DNA of 64,000 nt. It comes from Tolypeutes matacus (lineage: Eukaryota > Chordata > Mammalia > Cingulata > Chlamyphoridae). Location of the stretch: contig JAKSZT010054324.1 in assembly GCA_026826555.1 (NCBI GenBank), positions 5,115,569-5,179,568 of the forward strand, given 5' to 3'. A program made the translations under genes and the position numbers. The notes below the pieces were generated by a model, which was given only the letters and a program-made list of their open reading frames with translations, was not told the origin of the DNA and searched no databases. This document shows, piece after piece, positions 44,392-54,765 of the stretch; within the stretch, counting starts at the first letter, position 1; every line of letters begins with the position of its first letter.

Positions 44392-44467
44392 TAGTGCTTT
44401 TGCAATTACCAAAATGTTGGAATAGTTTTATAAATGGGTAAGGGGTATTTTTTGGAAGAACTGTGAA

Positions 44468-45211
44468 ATGCTTGATGGAAAAGGCCTCCATCACTTTGAA
44501 GAGACTGTTGATAGTAATATGGATGCTAAAGAGACTTTTTATGATGCCTTAGAAGTAAATGATGAAACTATTATTGGAAACTGGAGGAAAGGCAAACCAT
44601 GTTTTATAGTTGCAGAGAACATAGCAGGATTAACTCCTGGTGTTATATGGAAGACAGAATTTGAAAATGGCAAACCTGAGAATTTAACTGAATAACTTTC
44701 CAAAGTAAACTTGGAGAATGTGGCTTGGCTTCTTCTTGCAGCTTATAGAAAACTGCTAGATGAAAGAAATATGCTAAGGATTGAACTCTTGGACAAAAAG
44801 AAAATAGAAACTGATCCTGGACATTCCAAGCCTCTGGTAATTGTGCTCCCAGACAATAGGGCCCATTTTGAAGACTTAACTGAACTTGGAACTTGTAAAT
44901 CAGGATTGAAGATGCAGTTATCTCAGAAAGACTTGTGGAAAGTCTTACTCTCTGATGGCTTGGACCCCTGCTTCTTGCATGCTAAGCCAACAACGTTTTT
45001 GAGAGTGCTGTATGAACAAAACCACTGTCAGCATGGAATTAAAGGAACATGGAAAGGTCAGATTGAAGAAGAAACAGCTTTAAGAAGAAAACCATGGAAG
45101 CTGAGATCTGAACTTAAGACTTCACCTTGGGCCAAGAGAGGAGCACCACCCATGTGTACAGAGAGGGTGATTTTGCCCCAGCAGTTGAAGAGGGTGGATG
45201 TTCCTACCTGA
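44468..45211 (+). pseudogene. MaLR gag-like frame, broken by one stop
   Basis: The same product as at 41763-42386: residues of the first piece (44468-44695) include the Phe-Glu-Glu-Thr-Val and Asn-Trp-Arg-Lys-Gly blocks. A TAA at 44693-44695 ends it, and the frame resumes with the Val-Ala-Trp-Leu-Leu-Leu-Ala-Ala-Tyr block, open to 45211 and longer at the C-end than the minus copy (adding a Leu-Pro-Gln-Gln-Leu-Lys-Arg end). 45227-45448 then carries the 20-residue repeats in another frame. Confidence 0.7.
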
Positions 45212-45226
45212 TGTTCTGGGAGAGTT

Positions 45227-45448
45227 TTGCCACCCCAGGGTACAAAGAGGGTGGAGCACATTCCTCAAGGATTAGGGTGGTTAAACTCAGCACCCCATAA
45301 GTCTGACAGGGGTGGGCCTGTACCCCATGGATTAGGGAAGGCCAGGTGGTCAACTCATTGCTCTGTGAGGGTTGAGCCTGTATGCCAAAGGTTAGGGGGA
45401 ATGATGTCTTCACCTCACTGTACTAGGGGGGCTAAGACTCTAACCTAA
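45227..45448 (+). pseudogene. MaLR 20-residue repeat region, plus copy
   Basis: About three units of near 20 residues occur (for example RGGPVPHGLGKARWSTHCSV), matching the minus-strand copy at 41255-41677. The corresponding DNA period is about 60 bases between 45240 and 45430. Confidence 0.65.
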
Positions 45449-45920
45449 AGATTGGGTAAGGTGTGGCAATCATCCCAATACTCTTGGAGGGTAAGGTCTG
45501 GAGCTTGGTCAACACCCAGATGCTTGATGAGGGTGGAACCAAGAAAATGGCCATTGGGAAAGCCTGTGGAAAGGGTGGTTTCCACTCTGGCCCCAAGGAG
45601 AAGAAACCATGACTCTCAGATTCTGAAATCGAATGAAGGATGCCCTGAAGGTTTACTGAACTGTAGAGGATCCATGACTCATGTTTAACCTCCCAGTTTC
45701 TCCTTATGATAATGAAAATGTTTATCCTTTGTCTTTCCATTTGCGTATTGGAAGCAGTTAAATGGTTTTGTAAGTTTTGGAGGTCTACAGCAGATGGGAC
45801 TTTGCCTCAAGATGAACTGTATTTCTTTTAACTGATTATGATATGATTTTGTACTTGCATTGTTACAGATTTAAGGTTTTTCAAATATTGTATTGTATTT
45901 TTGGAATTCAGAGGTTGGAG

Positions 45921-46541
45921 TGTAGCAGTTTGGCAGTTTGCTATAGTTATTAATTCCAAAGATAGATATTGGATTATGTTTATAAACTGGTCTGTTAATC
46001 TGGACATGATTAAGTTCTGATTGGGGTATTGACTGGGCCATGTCAGTAGGGCGTTGAGCCCCACCCCTTGGTGGGTGGGGAATCAAAGATAAAAGGCATG
46101 GCAAAGGACAGAGTTGTAGTAGTTTTTGAGTTGGAGTTCTCATGTTGGAGTTTTGATGCTGGAGCCCGGGGAGGTGAGCAGACGGAGGAGCTTGGTCCTG
46201 AGGAAGGAGAGAAGGCCCCAGCATAGAGATGAGCCATTTGCCTGATAGTCTACAGCTGGTTTGTGAAGAAAGGCAAAGCCTAGGGAGCCTCATAGTCCAC
46301 AGCTGACCTTGTGGAGGAAACAGGAGCTGAGCCTGGAGAGAAACAGAGCCCTGGGAAGAGAGGAACCCAAAAAGCCTGAACCCTTGCAGACATCGGTGGC
46401 CATCTTGTTCCAATACGTGGCAATAAACTTGGTCAGAGAAATAAATTGTGCTTTATGGCCTGGTAACTGTGGACTTCTACCCCAAATAAAAACCAACCAA
46501 TTTCTGGTATTTTGCATCAGCACCCCTTTGGCTAACATACA
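45921..46541 (+). repeat. 3' LTR of the plus-strand MaLR
   Basis: It starts TGTAGCAGTTTGGCAGTTTG and ends GGCTAACATACA. Apart from a short gap near 46488 and scattered changes it matches the 5' LTR closely. Confidence 0.9.
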
Positions 46542-46624
46542 CTCAGTAAAGGCCCCTTCCTGGCCTCTTTGCCAAACTAATCCTGATGCAATAAGAAAGT
46601 CTAACCTTGACTTTCTCTCAGACC

Positions 46625-46765
46625 AGCAACTTTCACATCACCTGGGAACCTGTTAAGAGTTCAGAATCTCTGGCGACATCCCACACATAACGATTCAGAG
46701 TCTGCATTTTCACAAGGTTCCCAGATGAACTGTATGCACAATTTGGTTTGAAAAACCCTGCCTTG
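46625..46765 (+). mobile_element. MER5A-like hAT DNA transposon fossil
   Basis: 'cacatcacctgggaacctgt', 'agagttcagaatctctgg', 'gattcagagtctgcattttc' and 'aaggttcccagatgaac' follow the MER5A order. Confidence 0.7.
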
Positions 46766-46834
46766 GGAAAACTTACCAAGTACCTCCCATTGAACAAAGT
46801 CATGGTTTTTGCAAAGCACTCTGAGCATACTCAC

Positions 46835-46965
46835 ATTTACACATCTACCTCTTCCACTGTGAGCTCATGGAAGGCAAAAACTATTTATTATCTCTGTATT
46901 TTCAGGCCCTATTATTGTCGCTGGAACAAGGAGTTGCTCAACAGATGTTTGTTTATTTAAACTGA
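46835..46965 (+). mobile_element. L2 3' end fragment
   Basis: 'actgtgagctcatggaaggc', 'tattatctctgtattttcag' and 'gttgctcaacagatgtttgt' are L2 3' end phrases. Confidence 0.65.
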
Positions 46966-47420
46966 ATTAACCTACAGATCAGCCTGGAACTTAGAAGCTG
47001 GATCGCTAATGAAATGTACTTTTGCACAGATTGGTCAAACTTTCATTTTTTGATGCTTTTGCTGTTGGCTGAGCTGATGCAGTTTTGCCCTCCTTTTTTA
47101 AAAAAAAAATCACAGATGGTCTAGAGCATTTGCTCACAAAGAGTGGATTGCTGCCCAGTGTGAATTGTTATGGGCCAGGCAGCTGGGCTTCCCTGTTGGT
47201 TACCAGCCAGGCCCTGCTGATTGAAATTTCCTTCAGGGACTGCATACTTGATTCTCCTTCATGGAGGAGCTTCATTCGAATTCTGTTGTGTCTTGGGGTA
47301 AGAGTAGGAGTTGCTTGGGTAGCAGGATGGTATCCATCGCCACACATGTCAAACTTACTGAAGTTGTTTATGATGTTTTCAACTAAAAACTCCTAATTAT
47401 GAAACCTTCACGACTTGACT
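46966..47420. other. Unique DNA, nothing recognised
   Basis: A 103-codon frame at 47085-47396 begins inside a short A run and shows no domain. An A20 run at 47421-47440 follows and may be a poly-A tail of an element that I cannot identify. Confidence 0.4.
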
Positions 47421-47444
47421 CAAAAAAAAAAAAAAAAAAAAGCT

Positions 47445-47585
47445 TTCTAATCACTCTCCATCATATACCATTAGACTACAAACTCAGTAAAGGCAAAATG
47501 TGTCTAGTTTTGCTCGACGTTATAGTCCTGAACTTCTAGCATAGTGTCCAGCATATATAAGGAAAGAATGATTAAATGAATGACA
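47445..47585 (+). mobile_element. L2 3' end fragment
   Basis: 'gactacaaactcagtaaagg', 'atagtgtccagcatatataa' and 'gattaaatgaatga' follow the L2 3' end. Confidence 0.55.
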
Positions 47586-48400
47586 TATACCAAAGTATTA
47601 ATGTGGGGTGCACTTTCTCCCACATATTCTTCTATATTTATTCATTCATTTACAATGAATTTTTGAGCTATATTACCATTTAGAAGAGTCTGATTCCCAT
47701 CCTTTAACACCAAAAGTTCTGTTATTGTAATTGCTTCTTTATAAAGAAATTGTTTCCTTAATAAATATTTCCTAAAATATTAATTCAATTGTTAAATCAG
47801 GTTGTTAGAAGCCTCAAAGAAGAATCTGAGTATTCAGGTGCCATAAACTGCAGGTCTATGGACTGGATTTGGTTCACACATACTTTTCTTTCTTTCTTTT
47901 TTGTTTTTTGTATCACATATACTGTTTTGAAATTGAACATTTGAATGCTTTGGATGAGGCATGTGCGTTCCAATTTGCCACAGGACTCAACATTCCAGAT
48001 TGCCTTGCATGCAGCCTGCTTTTTGCATTAACTGTATCTTCTTAGACTCTAAAAATATTTAAGTTTGCAACTCATCATGCAGAGAACAACACTTTGGACC
48101 ATATGTGCTCCCTTACTAGCTCTGGTGCTTACTAGCTCTAAGGTCTTACCTCAGGTAAATCACTGATCTATTTTACATATATATATAACAGACATAATAT
48201 CAGAACCTACTTAATGGAACAACACTAGTTGGGTTGTAAGGACTTAATTGATTTTTCTTATAGCAGCCATATGCAACACTTTGACATTCCTCAAATAGTC
48301 TCAAGGTTCCTTTTATTCCTTTGCTTTGGTAAAAATCGAACATATCTGTGTGAAATGTTCTTGCTACCTTTTTTTGAAGCCTTCCTACATCCGCAGCATC
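47586..48400. other. Mostly unique DNA
   Basis: Nothing certain is seen. A MIR-like phrase, 'ggtgcttactagctctaagg', lies near 48125. A 'ggtctatggactggatttgg' phrase near 47855 recalls a hAT fossil but is too short to call. Confidence 0.4.
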
Positions 48401-48404
48401 AGAA

Positions 48405-48535
48405 TGCCCATCTTCCCAATGCTCACTGTTTCCTCTGCCATATTGTAAGTAAGTTGAGGGCACAGTCTATCCCTTGTCTGTCTCTCTTATAGCACCCAAA
48501 ATGACTAGTACAAAAGATTACACAGTACTCACGTA
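48405..48535 (+). mobile_element. L2 3' fragment
   Basis: 'tttcctctgccatattgtaa', 'gagggcacagtctatccctt' and 'tatagcacccaaaatgacta' fit an L2 3' end. Confidence 0.5.
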
Positions 48536-48559
48536 TAAATTAGAGTAACAGGCTGGTTT

Positions 48560-48790
48560 AAAGCAGGAAGCTCAGGAGTCTAGAGTTTTCTACTGGCTCC
48601 ATCACTTACTAGCTGGTAATAGTGGCCATATTAATCATGCTTACCCAAGCTTTCCTATCTATGAAATTGAGAAATGGAGATAGTAATAAACCTCTCTCCT
48701 AAAGATGTTATGAGTATTAAATGAATTAATTTATGTAAAGGGGCTAACATTTAGTAAATTTCAATATTTTATATATTATACTTATATTTA
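48560..48790 (+). mobile_element. MIR
   Basis: 'gtctagagttttctactggc', 'tccatcacttactagctggt', 'gaaatggagatagtaataaa' and 'gagtattaaatgaattaatt' form a near complete plus-strand MIR. Confidence 0.75.
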
Positions 48791-48839
48791 CTTTTATATT
48801 CATACTTTTCCTCTATGATTACTAGCTGTCAAATAAGCC

Positions 48840-50170
48840 ACAAATGAGAAACTTGGCATTGCTAATCCTTTCTAACCATTCAATTTCGGTAGAAATCATA
48901 ACTGATGCTGGAAAGAAATAGCTGTTGAAGGCAAAAGCTTTAACGCAAAAACTATAAAAATTTTTTTTGATGGGAAGTTTAAAATGCAGGAGGTAACTTA
49001 ACCATCAGCGTATTTTGGCTGCAGTTCACGACAAATAAACCTGTTCTGGATAATTTATGTGGAAGCTGTTCTTGTTGCACGGAAGAGGGTTCAATTTGCG
49101 AAGCACATACTTCTTTATTACCAGATGATTCATTGAAAAATCACAATTTGCAATGATCTGCCTAGTGGAAGGGTTGTTGGTCATAAAAACATCATAGAAG
49201 AAAATTCAATGATGAATATTATTTATGCCAAAGACATACATTTGTATTAGCTACACATACCTCAATGTGTTTGCATTAAAATTATGACAGCACTGACAAT
49301 TCAAATGAGACCCAAGGAAGGGTGAACGTCAGCATTTCTGGTAAGCTGTGCAAGATAATAGCTTTTGACACAAAAATGAGTTCAGCAATCCATATACCAA
49401 AGAATACCTTCCTTAAAAATAAAGTCACATTTCTTAGATTCTCGTAGTAGCAAAGGGAATAAAAGAGAGAGGTAAAGGAAAGGCAAAAAAGTAAACAATG
49501 GCCTCCTCAACCAGCTTTCGCCAACTTCCTGAGTTATTTTCCTGTGATGTGCTATGCATAGGAAAGCAAATGAACTCATTCAAGCCCCATGGGTGCCAAT
49601 GAGTGTCCTCCAGAAGGAGCAGAGTAAAAACGATGATGATACTTGCTAACAGTGTTTGCTTTGTAATTAGATGGCTTTATATGAAATGTCATCTGTAAAT
49701 ACAAATCTTTCTCTTCTTTTACTTTAATAGAAGATATTTTATTTTGATTTGAGGCATTTTCTCCCTGTTAATTTTCATTTTTTCTAAGACTTTTTAGTTT
49801 TTCACAAATGTGACAGAAATTAAACCTATCATAACCAGTCCTAATATCCTCAAGTGGGTACAAATGTGAATTGGTGGTTCTGTGAGAGACAAATATATCT
49901 CAATTTACTCCATATTACCTATCTTTTATTAGTCTGGCATTTTTCTAATCTATTTCACTTTGTTTCCTGTATATGCAATCTGAAATTCTGCCAAATAAGA
50001 AGCATCCTTGCTTTATAGTGGGTTAATTGCATATATGTTGGTTATATAAAAATTGATTTGTATTAATTCATGATGTATCTGATTAACTATAAATATGGAA
50101 TAGCAAAACAAAAATAGTAATGACAAATAATTATGTTATTCCTAATATTTAATATTTATTTCTTACTAAA
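48840..50170. other. Repeat-free unique DNA
   Basis: About 1.3 kb shows no repeat phrase that I know, the longest clean stretch in the right half. There is no gene. A TAATTAG homeobox-type word lies near 49666. It is a candidate for conserved non-coding DNA only by the absence of repeats. Confidence 0.4.
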
Positions 50171-50174
50171 GTGG

Positions 50175-50640
50175 TAGTTTAAAGCTTGCTGACATTATCT
50201 TATTTAATTCTCAAAATATTTCTGTACAATAGACCTTATTTTTCAAATTTTTTGTTACAAAGGTGCACTTTGCAAAAAAGAAAAATACAGAAAAATATAA
50301 AGTGAAGTTATCTCTCCATTTCAGCTCTCTGATTTGTCAGAAGTAATTAGCAGTAACATTTTGGTGTATATACTTCCAGTCTTTTTTGTTAATGCATGCA
50401 TAACATTTTGCAAAATGATATGTGTTCTGTAGCATGCTTTTTTATATTTAGCAGTATATCATGAACATTTTTCTTGCTGGATTATACATATGTTAAATAC
50501 CTTTAGTATTATTCCAGTTTTATATATGTAAAATGGATACCTTGAAAGAATAAATAAATTTCTCAGTGTTACCTAGCTCATAAATGGTCTGAGATTGCAG
50601 CCTGTGTCAGTCTGATTCAAGGCATTATGCTTTTAAACAC
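50175..50640 (-). mobile_element. MIR, reverse, split by an old L1 end
   Basis: 'gacattatcttatttaattc' (50193) and 'aaatggataccttgaaagaa' to 'gattgcagcctgtgtcagtc' (50530-50615) are two parts of one reverse MIR. Between about 50243 and 50512 lies an L1M-like 3' piece with 'gtagcatgcttttttatatt' and 'atatcatgaacatttttctt'. Confidence 0.55.
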
Positions 50641-51786
50641 GACATGAGCTTCTCTCTGAATATATTGTAAACATTAATTGCAGGAGTTGTGAGGACTAGA
50701 AAATTATTTCTCAAAAAATTTTATAAATTATTTTATTTTCCTCTTCTCTTAAAGTTTATGGATCAAAATACAAAATACATACATAACATCTGCTCTACAC
50801 AGAACAAAATGAATTTTCTTTACCCATCTTAAGAACAGCTACACTTTTGGAAAATGTATTTACAAATACCTATTCTATAATCAAAAATGATGTTTAAGCC
50901 AATGAGAACTTTCTGTTTGGTGAAACAATTCTAGTCTTTCTTTTATGCTTTGTCTGAATTGGATAAAGAAGAGAATGACCAGAAACCTTTAGAGGATTTT
51001 CATAAGAGCTAACAGAATATCCATTCTTTTATGAATTAATTCATCTGACAGTATTCATTGGGCACCTCTTATTTTCAGGCACTGAGCTAGGCTCATGATA
51101 TTCTACCAAAAACAGTGGGAACAGTCCTGGGCCCACATTTTGTTGGATAATTATATTAATGGGAATAGTTGAACACTGGCCAAAACGAGCTTTCAGCTCA
51201 TTTTGAAAAGAGATTGGTATAAATTACAAATAAATCATGTAAATACAAACTCCGACTGACAATCAGTTTTTCTTCCATTGTGTTTTTTGGCAAGTACTAA
51301 CAATCCTCAAGGATATCCTTATCTCTAGTAAATAAAATATATTGAACGTCTTCTCTTTATTTGTGCCAGTGAGGTAAATAAGACCCTCCACCAACCTAAT
51401 ACCAATTTTGGTTTCATTCTCCTTCTAAGAGATACCAGTCTTTTCTGCCTTAAATCCAAATAGGAAGTCCAGGAGAACTTCATTATTATGCTTGTTTCTT
51501 TTAAGACTCCACTTTGGAAACAAAGTGATGAGAGAAATAATCTGAGAGGAACTCATCAGAGTGAGCTCAGCCCGTCCTGATGATGATTTGGAAGTTGATG
51601 TTATTTTTTTGGGTCAGATTAAGACTTGGCATTTTACTGAGCCAAATCCTTTGTTTAATTATAGAGGTGAGATAATTGCCAAGGGAGTAAGTAGTTCAGT
51701 TAATAATTATAGAAATCCCAATTTAGCAAGGAAAACAGGGAAGAACAAAATCTGATTTCAGCCAAACTGATTGTCAAAAATGTAGA
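50641..51786. other. Unique DNA, nothing recognised
   Basis: No gene or named repeat is seen. A 64-codon frame at 51561-51755 has no motif. Confidence 0.4.
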
Positions 51787-51920
51787 GTTTTGAAACTCAC
51801 AAATGTACCACACTAATGCAAGGTGTTAATAATAGGGTGGTATATGGGAACCTTGTATTTTATGCATGAATTTTCTGTAACCCTCAACTTCTGTAATAAA
51901 AACATGAAAAAAAATATGGT
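51787..51920 (+). mobile_element. L1 3' UTR end with A-rich tail
   Basis: 'aatgtaccacactaatgcaa', 'ggtgttaataatagggtgg', 'gtatatgggaaccttg' and a final A run are the same 3' end as at 23800-23970 and 25600-25700. It is a strongly 5' truncated L1. Confidence 0.75.
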
Positions 51921-52532
51921 GTTTTAAAAATTGTTTATCCTTTGGAATCAAATAAAGAGGCATAATGTCAACTGCAATGCTACTGTAGAAATTCCTTATT
52001 CAGTCTCTCCTCTTTTATTAAGACTGGGTTTGCTTTGTAAATCAGGTGTAAAGGCAAAGTCTGTATACCAGCAGAACTAAATTATAGCAAGTATTCTTTA
52101 TAATAAAGGTGGGCAATATTTTACTGTTAAAAAAAATTTATTGTAAACCTCTTCTGAGTGAATTTTAGACATCTTAAGAGAGGAAAAGGCAAGTGTATAA
52201 AAAACTATTTAAGTTTCCTTTTTTCCATCAAATTAAACTGCCCATGATTTTATTTGTTAACCCTAGGTTACAATATTTTTGAGAAATGTGTTATTCACTG
52301 CTCTTCCAGATTAAAGAAGTTAAGAGATTTTAAAAGGAAAATTCTACACACTTTATTTTTAAGACCCAGTTAATTGTAGCAACTTTTCCTCTATTTTCCC
52401 CCAATTAGGAAAGACACTGTATGGCTTTAATTTTTTACTTTTTAATCTGTTCTTAAAAAGTTCAAAGTCCTATTTTTAAAATTATGTTATATAATTACCT
52501 ATGGTGATGGATTTTCTCTAGGTTTTTGGCTA
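51921..52532. other. Unique AT-rich DNA
   Basis: No gene or named repeat is seen. Confidence 0.4.
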
Positions 52533-53127
52533 TGTTACAAAAAAAGAATTTTAAGTTTAGTTAGTCCATTGGTTTATTAAGAAAAAGGGAGAAGAAAATT
52601 GGGAGAAAATAAAAGATTATGGGTCCCAGGAATACTTGTGGTTTGGTTCAGGCAGAGAAAGGGAAAAGGGCTAAAAGGGGGTAAAACGGGCTGATTTACA
52701 GACTACAAGTCCCCATTACAGATTACGAGTCTCCAGATCTACTTGCTATGCTGGTCCAGGCAGGGAGAGAAAGGACATAACAGGCTGGTTTACTTTCTGA
52801 GCTTGCTTTATAGACCATTAATTACTCTGCCTCTTTTTATGTTCAGGGGAGGAGTCCCAGCTGTTTGCTGTTTTGATTGGTTACACCACTCATCACTTTC
52901 CCTGGGGGGCCCAATGGCAAGGCCCCTTGAGAATATCCAAGGGATTTTTCTTGATCCCAGACAAAAACCCATTCTGAATGGGAAATTCTCATGAGGTTCT
53001 TCCAGCAGCCATCCTGAACGGTCTTTCCTTCAGGAAGAGTTCCTGTAACCATGTGTTTTATGTCCCGGTTTTTCTGCCAGCTCCCAGATGCATCTCTTTA
53101 TTCCCTAACTAGCCTGCCTCAGCTACA
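52533..53127 (-). repeat. Solo LTR, probably class I ERV
   Basis: On the minus strand it starts TGTAGCTGAGGCAGGCTAGT and may end at TTTGTAACA (52533). Inside, in order, are an ACCAATCA CCAAT-type box (about 52877-52884), a CATAAAAAGAGGC TATA-type box (about 52834-52846) and an AATAAA signal (about 52570). No flanking provirus is present. The right-hand end is clear; the left-hand end and the TSD are not certain. Confidence 0.6.
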
Positions 53128-53278
53128 GTATAGACAAAGAGGCATCCATGTATAAAGATGTTAAAGCTAGAGCTAGAAAAAAGATATTTTCACTCCTTTC
53201 CTATATCTTTGTTTGGCGTATTTGGGGTTGAGGGTATGAGGGAATGGATACAGCTCTGCTGAGCACCAATATGTTTTT

Positions 53279-53467
53279 TTTTTTTTTTTTTTAAGATTTT
53301 ATTTTTTTATTCATTTATCCCCCCCCCCCCTTGCTGCTTGTGCTCGCTGGGTCAGCTAACCACGCCGTGCAGGCGGGCTTGCCTTCACCAGGAGGCCCCG
53401 GGAACCGAACCCGGGGCCTCCCATATGGTAAACGGGAGCCCTACTGATTGAGCCACAGCCGCTTCCC
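53279..53467 (-). mobile_element. Young DAS-like SINE, minus strand
   Basis: A reverse SINE with a T-rich end (53279-53292), a C11 run (53321-53331) and a start GGGAAGCGGC at the right end. A perfect 13-bp TSD, CCAATATGTTTTT, lies at 53266-53278 and 53468-53480. Confidence 0.93.
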
Positions 53468-53559
53468 CCAATATGTTTTTATGTCAATGGATTTTTCCCC
53501 CATAAAATGCAAAGTTCTTCATACCACCCCTCTCAAAATCCCCTGATGGCTTTGCATTG

Positions 53560-54105
53560 TCCTTCAGGTGACAGGAAAGGCTTGTAATGTCGCTCAAGAA
53601 GCCCTTGTGTTGGGCCCTTCATGACTTGCCCACACCCACCTCTTGAAGTGTCATTCAAGTCCCGTTTCAGTTCTTAAATATACTATGCTTTCTCTAATTT
53701 TCAGCTGCTCAGATCTTCTGACTGAAACACTCTTTACCTCTGTGGCTGGCTAATTGCTACATATCCTTCAGAGATGAACTTTCCTCACTCCATCAGTATT
53801 TGTGTGGCTTTTCCTGAAATCTTACCCTCTCTTTCTGGCCCCTTAACACACACGCATAAAATGGCAATCAAAAACTACTAGTTAGGCACTCTTATTTGGA
53901 GCTATCATAGCCTCCTGTACTTCTCTAATCTCAGTATTTATTGAAATTTACAGTACTTGTTCATTGAATGATCTACCTTCCCTGGTAGGCTATACATTGT
54001 GTGAGGGTAGGATCTATACCTAGCCAGTTTTCCCAGTGTGTTTTGGGTGCTTTGCAGTGCCTGACATAAAATCGGTGCTCAACAATATTAGTTAATTCAA
54101 TGGAC
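53560..54105 (+). mobile_element. L2 LINE 3' fragment
   Basis: A long ordered L2 end: 'tcatgacttgcccacaccca', 'tccttcagagatgaactttc', 'cctggtaggctatacattgt', and 'gcagtgcctgacataaaat' followed by 'ggtgctcaacaatattag'. Confidence 0.75.
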
Positions 54106-54293
54106 ATATAACATATTCATGCACATATAACAATTGGAGGGAATAAGAGTAAAACACAGAATGTGATTTAAATGCCTACCACAATGCCTGATCCTCAAAA
54201 AAGTTACTTCCATAGCTTTTCCATTCCTTCATGGTAAAATTGTTCATTATACCAGATACTTCTTTTCCAGTTCAGAAATTGTATGATAATTTG

Positions 54294-54714
54294 TGTTGCG
54301 GGAGATGGAATTAAAACCCAAGTGGCACTCTGAGGAGCGAATGAACTAAGTTTTATTACGCGCAGGTTCAGAGGAGAATCAAGTCGCCAAAAAAATCTGA
54401 GCCCCGTGTCTTGATTTTCATAAGTTTTTATAGGAACTCTAAGCAGCAAATTCCTAAGCAAGTGGGCAAGCGGGGTTACAAAAGCAAAAGGAGTGAGGTT
54501 AGCTTATCTTCCTAAAGCAGAAGTCTATTAGGGAGGAAAGGAGTCATTATCTGTTTAGTGTTGTAAATTCCAGTTGAAAGGGGCAGGCAGAGAGTGCTTA
54601 TCTTCCTAAAGATGTGGATTCCAGGGAGAAATGGGGGGAGAAAGGGACCGAGCTTTATTTTCCTAAAGCTGTGAGTTTCTCCTGAGGAGGGTTTAGAGGC
54701 CCGGCACTTTATCA
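54294..54714 (-). repeat. 3' LTR of the gammaretrovirus-like provirus
   Basis: On the minus strand it begins TGATAAAGTGCCGGGCC and ends CCCGCAACA. A TATAAA box (54427-54432 on the plus strand as TTTATA) and an AATAAA signal (54352-54357) are in the right order for U3-R. Confidence 0.9.
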
Positions 54715-54726
54715 TCCCTCCCCTTT
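54715..54726 (-). other. Polypurine tract
   Basis: AAAGGGGAGGGA sits directly before the 3' LTR on the minus strand, the expected plus-strand primer site. Confidence 0.85.
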
Positions 54727-54765
54727 GATGCCCTTATAATTCTTTATGGGGCATCATCTGCTAAC

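Larger units (their letters stand above)
43732..46541 (+). mobile_element. Complete ERVL-MaLR element, plus strand
   Basis: Two LTRs (43732-44369 and 45921-46541) bracket a 1.55 kb internal region with a tRNA-Leu-like primer site and a gag-like frame. A perfect 5-bp TSD, CTCAG, flanks it (43727-43731 and 46542-46546). There is no pol, as expected for the non-autonomous MaLR group, which relies on ERV-L enzymes. Confidence 0.92.

Noticed and set aside
53321..53331. C11 run as an i-motif site
   Set aside because: It is the variable C-run at the tail side of the SINE, present in shorter form in the other copies.
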